Position numbers and translations under genes: made by a program. From IMG/VR virus record IMGVR_UViG_3300021584_000012, positions 1 through 32,840 of that record: DNA of 32,840 bases. One strand, given 5' to 3'. The stretch's first letter is position 1, and every line of letters starts with the position of its first letter. This document shows, piece after piece, positions 20,391 to 27,495 of the stretch. The stretch comes from a virus. Under the pieces are notes generated by a model. The model saw nothing but the letters and a program-made list of their open reading frames with translations. It was not told the DNA's origin and did no database searches.

Positions 20391-20599
20391 TGCAAGACCC
20401 CTGAATCAAAGTCCTCTGGTAGCCCGACAAAGAAACGCCCACTTTTCTTGTGCTCAATCACCACGGCAACGGCTTCTTCAGGGTCAGCGGTATCCTCGCC
20501 ATCGGCATCGAACATATCCGTAATGATGCCCGTGCCGCCATCGTCAAAAGTGGCCAAGCGAGCGTCGAGATTAATCGCTTCAACGTCTGGGGTTTTCAT
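20387..20599 (-). CDS. Small acidic protein (70 aa)
   Basis: The start at 20599 has AAGGGG about 8 nt upstream; longer frames lack one. The product is strongly acidic (TDMFDADGEDTADPEEAVAVVIEHKKSGRF). No family recognised. It lies between the lipoprotein and the coiled-coil lysis gene, overlapping the latter by 4 bp. Confidence 0.65.
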   Translation of the reverse strand: MKTPDVEAINLDARLATFDDGGTGIITDMFDADGEDTADPEEAVAVVIEHKKSGRFFVGLPEDFDSGVLQ

Positions 20600-20633
20600 C
20601 GGCAATACCCCTTCCGCAGCGCATTGTTCTGCT

Positions 20634-20933
20634 TCATTTCCGCCCCCTGCAAATGCGCGCGGCCTCGTCGAGCCGCTCCCACTCGGTCGCGAGCGCATCC
20701 GGTGCGGCCCCGGCCCGAATAGCCGCTTCTATTTCCACCTCGATCACGCGGAGCTTTTCGGCGCTCGATGGTGTCGGGCAGGCGGGCGCAATGGTGCGCT
20801 GGGTTGCGAGCTTGGAGGCGTCGAACCCCGGTTCATGGACGGCCAGCGCCATCGGTCCTGGGCCGCTTGCGCAGCCGGTCAAGAACGTCAGCAGCGCCGC
20901 CGCGCTCAACAGAATTGTTTTTCGCCTGATCAT
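20634..20933 (-). CDS. Putative o-spanin-type lipoprotein (99 aa)
   Basis: The N-terminus MIRRKTILLSAAALLTFLTGCAS is a lipoprotein signal with lipobox LTGC (Cys20). The mature part is short, with Pro residues (IAPACPTPSS) and a C-terminal helix. It begins inside the preceding gene in another frame (about 100 bp overlap), as o-spanin (Rz1) genes often begin inside i-spanin (Rz) genes. In that role it would sit in the outer membrane and help fuse the envelope at lysis. GGGAG lies upstream of the ATG. Confidence 0.68.
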   Translation of the reverse strand: MIRRKTILLSAAALLTFLTGCASGPGPMALAVHEPGFDASKLATQRTIAPACPTPSSAEKLRVIEVEIEAAIRAGAAPDALATEWERLDEAARICRGRK

Positions 20934-21081
20934 CGGCGACTCCCGCGATTCCCCGGTTGAGATCAGCCGAGCCCTCGGCCCGGCCCTTGTCCTGAAGGTC
21001 GCGGTCGCGCCGCCAATCGGCGACGAGACGCGCGAGAAAATCGCCGAACCCCTTCAGGATCGCGGCGAGAAGGGCGCTCAC
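20833..21081 (-). CDS. Putative i-spanin-like protein (82 aa)
   Basis: The ATG overlaps the stop of the preceding gene (ATGA). The N-terminus MSALLAAILKGFGDFLARLVADWRRDRD is an amphipathic or weak membrane helix followed by a charged, Ala/Gly/Asp-rich part. Small proteins with this start often follow the holin-like gene in alphaproteobacterial phages. The overlap with a lipoprotein gene suggests an i-spanin, but the membrane anchor is weak. Confidence 0.55.
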   Translation of the reverse strand: MSALLAAILKGFGDFLARLVADWRRDRDLQDKGRAEGSADLNRGIAGVADDQAKNNSVERGGAADVLDRLRKRPRTDGAGRP

Positions 21082-21275
21082 TTGCCAGTGCCAGAGAAGC
21101 CCGCCCGCAGGGTTCCAAGGCCAAGCGCGGCAAGGACGTGGGTGAGCCAGTCAGACCCGACATCGACGCCCGGCACATCGATGCCGAGGCCCTTCTCGAC
21201 GGCCACGACGAGCACGAGCACGGCGGCGATGATGTAGGTGCGGTAGCCCGCACCGAGCTGAAGAATTGCACTCAT
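21078..21275 (-). CDS. Small membrane protein, possible holin (65 aa)
   Basis: AAGGAG is 8-9 nt upstream. Residues 11-28 (RTYIIAAVLVLVVAVEKG) are a membrane helix, followed by LGIDVPGVDVGSDWLTHVLAALGLGTLRAG, a second amphipathic helix. This pattern (x-Y-K/R-T-Y-I-x-A-A-L ... GLGIDVPG) is widespread in phages next to the cell-wall hydrolase, and a holin role is likely from position. Confidence 0.72.
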   Translation of the reverse strand: MSAILQLGAGYRTYIIAAVLVLVVAVEKGLGIDVPGVDVGSDWLTHVLAALGLGTLRAGFSGTGK

Positions 21276-21295
21276 GGGTAACTCCTTTGGGTTGG

Positions 21296-21826
21296 TTATG
21301 CTTCGTTGGTCGAGACAGGCCCGCTCGCGGCAAGGCGAATGGGCCGAACATTCGCCGGAGGGGCGATGCGATAGAAACGCCGCACAGCGATGCAGCGAGC
21401 TTTGGCGATGCGGATAATGCTCACCGCGTTGCCTTGGTTGCCGCCGAGAACGTGGTAATGCGTGCCGTCATCGCCGACATAGATCCCGACATGCCCCCCG
21501 CCCCGTCGAACGAAAACGAGGACATCCCCCAGCGAGGCACGCGGCGAAGCTTGCCCCCAGCTTGCCCATGCGCGCGCCCACAGCGGCTGCACGCAGTCTG
21601 GCTTGCCGGCGCGCCGGGCCACGATGGCCATGAAAAGACCGCACCAAGGGATGGCATCAGCCGTGAAGACACGCGCGAGGTCGCCGCCCATTTCGCGTGC
21701 CCAGCCCATGATCTCCGGCGTATTGCCCGGCCCTGCGGTTTCCCGCGTGCCATGAAGGCGAAGCGCCTCCACAAGCATTTTGGGTCCGCCCTCGCGGGAA
21801 AGGTATTCGTATTTCCTTGGGAGCAT
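21296..21826 (-). CDS. Cell-wall hydrolase of the TIGR02594 type (NlpC/CHAP-like)
   Basis: The 176-aa product is a Cys peptidase-type peptidoglycan hydrolase. The active site is expected at Cys62 (PWCGLFMA), His112 (GGGHVGIYVG) and Asn130 (LGGNQGN), as in TIGR02594. There is no signal peptide, so export would depend on the holin. Start with GAGGCGG upstream. It follows the tail fibre by 9 bp and is the likely endolysin. Confidence 0.88.
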   Translation of the reverse strand: MLPRKYEYLSREGGPKMLVEALRLHGTRETAGPGNTPEIMGWAREMGGDLARVFTADAIPWCGLFMAIVARRAGKPDCVQPLWARAWASWGQASPRASLGDVLVFVRRGGGHVGIYVGDDGTHYHVLGGNQGNAVSIIRIAKARCIAVRRFYRIAPPANVRPIRLAASGPVSTNEA

Positions 21827-21835
21827 CTCGCCGCC

Positions 21836-23176
21836 TCACCGAGTGTAGCTGATGTTGACCGCGCCAGCGTCGAATGTGTTCGCGCCAGTTGCCAAAATAC
21901 GAATACGGTCGATCTCACCTGAAAGGGTTTTTATCCCCGCTCCGGTTATTATAGAGATTGTGCTGTGAACATTAGCGTGACTTTGCGTCCACTTGTTTCC
22001 GCTCATACGCCTAATTATTAATTGGCCGGAAGGAGACCTGGTTGCGTCACCAACAAATAACACAAAACCAGTCGTGCTATTAGCCGCTTGAATAGCGGCG
22101 CCAGCGAACACCAAGCCCGAGGTTGAAACGTATCCTGTAGCTTCTATGCCTCCGCTTGTTCCAAGCTGCACCAACAGATGATCTGTGCCGCTTAGTGAAA
22201 CCCCGTCGAAAGCTACTACAATTTCGTTGAGGCCGGCCGGCAGACCTGTGAAATCGAACTGCGTGCCGCTGGTCGTGGCTTGCTGTGTCGCAAGCACGAT
22301 ATCGCCGGGCGGCGCCCACGCTCCGTCAGCCCTGAGAAAGTTTACCGTGCCGCCGCCAGAGGCTGGTGCGAGGCCGGCAGTCGCGCTCGATACATTCCCG
22401 ATGATCGTGCGCAGCTCCGCGCCGGTGACGTCAATCGGCGGGCCAGTTCCCGCCCCTGCCGCTCGACCTTTGAGCGTGCCCTGCGCCATATTGGCCAGCT
22501 TGGAATTGGCAACCGAACCATTGTTGAGGTTCGCGCCGTCAATCGCGGCGCCACCCCCTAGAGCCACGATGGCGGCAAGTTGCACGGGTGTCAGATCGCC
22601 AGGTGGTCCAGGTCCTGCGCCGGCGGCCCGCCCCTTCACGGCGGCCTCTGCCATATCAACCAGGTCCGTGTCCGAAATCGAGCCCGGCGCTATAGAACCT
22701 GACGGGGATGTCGGGGCCGGACGTCCAGCGGTGTCGAACCCGAGAAGCTTACCCGCGCGCGCCGTCGCACTCGGAAGCAGCAAGTCTTCGGTTGCCGTCA
22801 GGGTGTCTAGATCGCCCACGCGCAAGCTGCGCGACAGCGCGTCAAGCAGGTACTGAGACATCATGGTCAGGCGATCAAGCGCAGTTTCGATCGTGCCTTC
22901 AAGAACAGTCTGCCCGTTCACAAAATCGACAAGCTGCTGGAACGCGGGTTTGCGCAGAAGCAGGACCACGGCCCCACTGGCCGGGGCGGTGCTGAACGTC
23001 ACCGTGCCGCCCGCCGGATTTCCGGCACCGGTTACGGTGTAGCCGGTAGTCTGCAAAACCCCGTTCACCCCGACCAGGATGTCGTTGTTCAGAAAGAACA
23101 GCGAGGGAAACGCGAACGCGACAGACGTGCCGTCGCCCGTGTAGACATACTTGGCGGTCGAGGATGCCACGGTCAC
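21836..23176 (-). CDS. Tail fibre / receptor-binding protein
   Basis: The 446-aa product has three parts. Residues 1-125 (KYVYTGDGTSVAFAFPSLFFLNNDILV; VLLLRKPAFQQLVDFVNGQTVLEGTIETALDRLTMM) form the virion-attaching domain of the T7-fibre type. Residues 176-262 hold two repeats, KGRAAGAG(P/T)GPP-x-D-(L/V)T, each followed by a helix, typical of fibre shafts. Residues 293-446 are a beta-sandwich tip (FDFTGLPAGLNEIVVAFDGVSLSGTDHLLVQLG) of a kind widespread in alphaproteobacterial phages. The DNA for the tip is clearly more AT-rich than the rest, a sign of domain exchange. It begins 2 nt after the preceding gene ends. Confidence 0.9.
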   Translation of the reverse strand: MTVASSTAKYVYTGDGTSVAFAFPSLFFLNNDILVGVNGVLQTTGYTVTGAGNPAGGTVTFSTAPASGAVVLLLRKPAFQQLVDFVNGQTVLEGTIETALDRLTMMSQYLLDALSRSLRVGDLDTLTATEDLLLPSATARAGKLLGFDTAGRPAPTSPSGSIAPGSISDTDLVDMAEAAVKGRAAGAGPGPPGDLTPVQLAAIVALGGGAAIDGANLNNGSVANSKLANMAQGTLKGRAAGAGTGPPIDVTGAELRTIIGNVSSATAGLAPASGGGTVNFLRADGAWAPPGDIVLATQQATTSGTQFDFTGLPAGLNEIVVAFDGVSLSGTDHLLVQLGTSGGIEATGYVSTSGLVFAGAAIQAANSTTGFVLFVGDATRSPSGQLIIRRMSGNKWTQSHANVHSTISIITGAGIKTLSGEIDRIRILATGANTFDAGAVNISYTR

Positions 23177-23178
23177 GG

Positions 23179-26100
23179 TCAGTTCCTTGTGTAATTAGAG
23201 TTGCCGGTTAGGACTTGCAGCAATTCGCGCATGCCATAGTAACTCTGGTACGGGACCACGGCAAGCGCTTGGTTGACGTCGCGCTTCGGCGGGTCGCGAC
23301 CCGCCGCGAGGTCCGCCGCCACGCGACCCGCCGCGATGCCGCTATCCACCAGTCCGGCGGTCGGCCCGAGCAGCGCACCAAACGCGGCCGAGCTTTCCGA
23401 CCCGCGCGTGCTTGTGACGCCGAGCCCGCCCGAGCCGCCCAGGGCCGCAATGGGCGATTTCACCGGGTTGAACCTATACTGGTAGCCGACCGCCCCTGTG
23501 ACGCGCTCGGCGCGGTTGCTAAGGTCGAACAGCAGCGGAAAGAAGCCCGACCGGTCCAGCCCCTCGCCGATCAGCAGCGCCGGGTTTTTGGTCGTGTCCT
23601 CGACGTACTTCTTCCAGCGCTCCTGCCCGCCGCGCCACGCCGCCAGATAGGAGGTCAGCGCCCCGAGCGAGGTCATAACGACCAATCCGCCAATCAGGCG
23701 GCTATGGCTTTCCTGCAGGCCCCGGATCATAACGTTGCTGTGCGCGCCCATTGCGTAGCCCGAGAACTGCGTGAGCACCCTGCCGATCGGATGGTTTACA
23801 AACAGCGGCGCGTCGCCAGACTTGCGCAGGGAGATGATGCTGTTCACGTCGGTATTGACCGCAGCCCGGTACGTCCGCACCGCGTTCTCGGCGCGGGCGA
23901 TTTCGGTTGCGCTGCCAGTCGCGTTCGCGGCGGCCAGCCAACGCTCGGTGTTGGCGACCCGGATGCCATCGACCGTCTGACCGTGCGCGGTGACGTACCG
24001 CGCGATGTCGGCCTGCGTCTGCTTGCCGATCCCAAGCATGCGCAGCAGCGCCTGCGGATCGCCGCGAACGAATGACCCGTCCTGCGGTTTGGCGTTCAGC
24101 ACGGCTTCCAGTATTCGATGCTGCGATAACGTGGACGCGATGGCCTGCTGCGCGTCTGTAAACAGGTTCACGAAGTTCCATCGCGACGCGATGTTCGTGG
24201 CCTTCTGCATGACCCGCTCGACGCTCGTGACGCCGTTGATGAACGGATCGGCAATGTCGCCGTTCGCGACCTGCATGGCGTGGGTGACGCGCCCGGCGAC
24301 CAAGCCTGACAGCTTCGCTTCCCGCAGCGACAGCTTCAGCCCTTCGCTGCCGGCGTTGAACGCCTGCGCCATCAGGTCCGGCATGTTGCGCATGTACGGT
24401 TCAAGCCCATGCACCATTGCGGGTCGGTAAAATTCGCCGATGTTCGCCAGCAGTATGCCGCCCATCAGCCGGATGTAGTTGAAGTGCATCAGCATCCGCG
24501 TGATCGCGCCGAAGTTCGAGTTGTTCACGCCCGCGTTGTGCGTGCCACGGATTTTGTCGCGCCCGACCTGAATGTCCTCAATCGCTGACGCCTCGTCCGC
24601 CGCGAGCAGCCGGTTTGCCTCGACCTTGGCCGCCGCGAGGTTCTGCTTCGGCCCGAACTTGTCGCGCCCGAGCACCGCATTGATGCCCGCGACACCCTTG
24701 GCCTGATCGACAGCGACGCGCATGTCGCTATATTCCTTAGCGACGACCGCAAGCTGGTCGGCCATGTCTGCACGCCCGAACCGTCGGGTCAGCTCGATCT
24801 CGCCTGCCATGGCGCGGGCATACCGGTTCGCGACCTCGCGCACGTCATCGACCAGCCAGCCACGCCCGGCCAGCAATTCGTCCGGCACCATGAACGTGCG
24901 ATCCTTCAGCGGGCCGGTGCTGACCTTAGTGATGAACGACGGAATGTCCTCGCGCTGCTGCACCTTGCCGGTGATCGTGTCGTAAACATCTTTCGCGGCC
25001 TGCCGCCCGGCGGCTTCGAAGTCGTACCGCTCACCGCGCTCGATGCCAAGCGCTTTGCGCGCGCCCCACCGGTTGTCGAACCGACCTTCAACGTCTTCCA
25101 GCACCTTGCCGTACTGCGCCTCTTGCCGGGTCGCCCGCTCGGCGACCTGCTCGGGCGTCAACTTGGCCGCCCTCGCCTTCAGCTCCGCGGACTTCTCGCC
25201 GCGCCGGATGCTGCGCGCTGCGACCTGTTCGTTCACGGATTTCAACGTCGCCTCTAGCTCTGCGGCAAAGTCGCGCGCCGCCTCGACGGCGGTTTCGCGC
25301 CGCGACATGCGGTCGGCCAGATCTTCCAGCTTCGCGATCTGGCGCTCGTACTGCGCGATGACCGTCTTGGACTGGTCGATCTGCTTCGTGACGCGATCCG
25401 CCTCGCGCGTACCGGCACGGATCGCTGCCTGACCTTCCTGCCCCTGCGCCGCTGCACGGGCCGCCGCTTCCTGAAACGCTCGCTGCGGGTCCATCGCCTC
25501 GACATATTGCGCGCCGAGTTTGTTGGCGCGCTCCGCAGTCTTGGTTGCCTGCTCGCGCAGCTTCACGATCTGCTCGCGCACGCTGTCCGCCGCCTCGGCT
25601 GCGCGACCTTCCGGGTCACGGCGAATGTCGTTCAGCAGGTTCTTCGTGCGCTTGGCGAACGCCGCCAGTGAGCCGCTGACCTGATCTTCCAGTTCCTCGA
25701 TGCGCTCCTGCAGACGCTCGCCGCGCGCAAGCTGTGCATCCGGGTTGCGCTCACGCAGGTTGCGCATTCTGGTCTTCAACTCGGCGGACTTTTCTAGGTA
25801 CGCTTCCAGTTCCGGCCCGCCTTGCTGCCTCAGCTTTTCAATCTTGGCTTTAGCTTCTGCCCGTTCAGCCGGTGTTCTCGCTGCCCGCAACTCGCCGCGC
25901 AGGACTTTAAGGTCGCTTCGGGCGTCTACGTGCACGGGGTTCTGCTGGTCCAGCAGTTCGCCCTGCCGCTCGATCTCCGCCATGCGGGCGGCTCGCGCAT
26001 CGCCTGTCTGCCGAAGGTCGTCCAGTCGCTGACGGTACAGCGCCCGCGAGGCCGTGACCTTGGCCGCGTCTTCGCTGTAGGCAACCCCCATGCGCTCGGC

Positions 26101-27495
26101 AAATTGCCGCCCGATCAAGTCCAGGAACTCGGGCTCGGACGCGAGCAGCCGATCCCGATTGTAAATACGGCTGAAGTAGCTGGCGGCCGTCTTTACGTCC
26201 AAGTCGCGCTCGTCGAGCAGGTACGTCCCGTCCGACCGCTTCATCTTCAGTGCGTCGTCGGTGAACGTGCCGAACAGCTTGCGGTACGCCTGCGCGGCCC
26301 GCGCGACGGCCGGGTTGTCCGACTGGTCGTTGTTGCGCATCGCTACGCCGACGGCCTTGTAGAAATCGTCCTCGCCCATTCGGACGCCGGCCTTGCGCAT
26401 TTCCTTGTACGCCGCCTGCGCCTGTGTCGCGGCTTCGGCCTGCAGCGCTGTAACGCGGGTGCGAATGGCTGCCTCGACCGACACGCCCGTCGTCTCGCCT
26501 GCCGAGTGCATGGCGCGGTAGATGGTGTTCTCGTAAACTACGTTGCCGATCTGCCGAGCCGAAGCCGCGTACCGCTGCGTCGCGCGCAGGACCGGGTTGA
26601 ACCGCCACGTCGTCTGCACCACTGCGCGGGCCGCCGCGCCCTGCACTTCCAGATCTGCGCGGCTACGTGGCGCGTCCACTGGATCGACAAAGAACGAACC
26701 TTCGGCGATGTCAGCACCGCCAGCAGCAGGACGCCCGGCGGCCAGTTGTTCAGGAACGAACTCATTCGGAACCTTTCCTGATTGAATGTCTGCGATGTTT
26801 TCCAGTGCCTTCTGCGCAGCGATGCGCTCGTTCTTGCCGAGCACTGCCGCGACACCTCCGCCAAGCAGCGACCCGAGCACTGCCGCCGCACCGATGTTGA
26901 TCGCGCTTTCCGCCGCCGTGCGCGTCTCCTGCGTTGCCTGCAGAAACCCTTCGGTCGCGGCCTGCGTGGCGCCCGCGCTGACGCCGCCGAGAAGCATGGA
27001 CCTGCCAATCGACCAGCCGCCCTTTGCGCCGCGCACAGCCACGGTGCCGGGGATCAGCGTCGGGGCGTCGAATACGCCCGCCGCGATCTGCGCGAATGTG
27101 CCGGCCCATCCGGAAGCGGCCAGGGTTTCGCGGTCCCGCTGCTCCATCTCGATTTGCGCCTTCACGGCGTCCGCGCGCCGGGCGTTCAGTACCCCGATAA
27201 AACTATCCTCGTAGCCTTGAAGGTTGTTGCTGCGCACGTACTCAACCGGATCGAACTGCCCGTCGTCATCGTTGTCCACGCCGAGGTCCTTGCGCGACAG
27301 CATGGATGCCACGGTGTTGTCCTGCCGGAACGCCGCAGCAAAGACCGAGCGTGACGCCAGTTCCTGCGCCCGCGCCAACGACGCTTCGGTATCGTAGCCG
27401 GCGGTCGTTTCGGCGAGCGGCGGTTTCGCATAGTTCGCGAACAGCGCCGCCGGCCCTGCCTGCTGATCCAACTCGTCGAATGTCTTGAACGTCAT
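23179..27495 (-). CDS. Large internal virion (ejection) protein, gp16-position
   Basis: The 1438-aa product sits where T7 places gp16 and has a similar length. It has hydrophobic Ala/Gly-rich segments at about 130-155 and 163-220 (membrane insertion), and a long coiled coil from about 470 to 830. Residues from about 1000 on include a hydrophobic segment (GLVVMTSLGALTSYLAAW). Residues 74-85 (D-N-D-D-D-G-Q-F-D-P-V-E) match an EF-hand calcium loop. The T7 transglycosylase domain is not visible; a lysozyme domain is in the neighbouring protein instead. The start overlaps the previous stop (ATGA). Confidence 0.88.
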   Translation of the reverse strand: MTFKTFDELDQQAGPAALFANYAKPPLAETTAGYDTEASLARAQELASRSVFAAAFRQDNTVASMLSRKDLGVDNDDDGQFDPVEYVRSNNLQGYEDSFIGVLNARRADAVKAQIEMEQRDRETLAASGWAGTFAQIAAGVFDAPTLIPGTVAVRGAKGGWSIGRSMLLGGVSAGATQAATEGFLQATQETRTAAESAINIGAAAVLGSLLGGGVAAVLGKNERIAAQKALENIADIQSGKVPNEFVPEQLAAGRPAAGGADIAEGSFFVDPVDAPRSRADLEVQGAAARAVVQTTWRFNPVLRATQRYAASARQIGNVVYENTIYRAMHSAGETTGVSVEAAIRTRVTALQAEAATQAQAAYKEMRKAGVRMGEDDFYKAVGVAMRNNDQSDNPAVARAAQAYRKLFGTFTDDALKMKRSDGTYLLDERDLDVKTAASYFSRIYNRDRLLASEPEFLDLIGRQFAERMGVAYSEDAAKVTASRALYRQRLDDLRQTGDARAARMAEIERQGELLDQQNPVHVDARSDLKVLRGELRAARTPAERAEAKAKIEKLRQQGGPELEAYLEKSAELKTRMRNLRERNPDAQLARGERLQERIEELEDQVSGSLAAFAKRTKNLLNDIRRDPEGRAAEAADSVREQIVKLREQATKTAERANKLGAQYVEAMDPQRAFQEAAARAAAQGQEGQAAIRAGTREADRVTKQIDQSKTVIAQYERQIAKLEDLADRMSRRETAVEAARDFAAELEATLKSVNEQVAARSIRRGEKSAELKARAAKLTPEQVAERATRQEAQYGKVLEDVEGRFDNRWGARKALGIERGERYDFEAAGRQAAKDVYDTITGKVQQREDIPSFITKVSTGPLKDRTFMVPDELLAGRGWLVDDVREVANRYARAMAGEIELTRRFGRADMADQLAVVAKEYSDMRVAVDQAKGVAGINAVLGRDKFGPKQNLAAAKVEANRLLAADEASAIEDIQVGRDKIRGTHNAGVNNSNFGAITRMLMHFNYIRLMGGILLANIGEFYRPAMVHGLEPYMRNMPDLMAQAFNAGSEGLKLSLREAKLSGLVAGRVTHAMQVANGDIADPFINGVTSVERVMQKATNIASRWNFVNLFTDAQQAIASTLSQHRILEAVLNAKPQDGSFVRGDPQALLRMLGIGKQTQADIARYVTAHGQTVDGIRVANTERWLAAANATGSATEIARAENAVRTYRAAVNTDVNSIISLRKSGDAPLFVNHPIGRVLTQFSGYAMGAHSNVMIRGLQESHSRLIGGLVVMTSLGALTSYLAAWRGGQERWKKYVEDTTKNPALLIGEGLDRSGFFPLLFDLSNRAERVTGAVGYQYRFNPVKSPIAALGGSGGLGVTSTRGSESSAAFGALLGPTAGLVDSGIAAGRVAADLAAGRDPPKRDVNQALAVVPYQSYYGMRELLQVLTGNSNYTRN

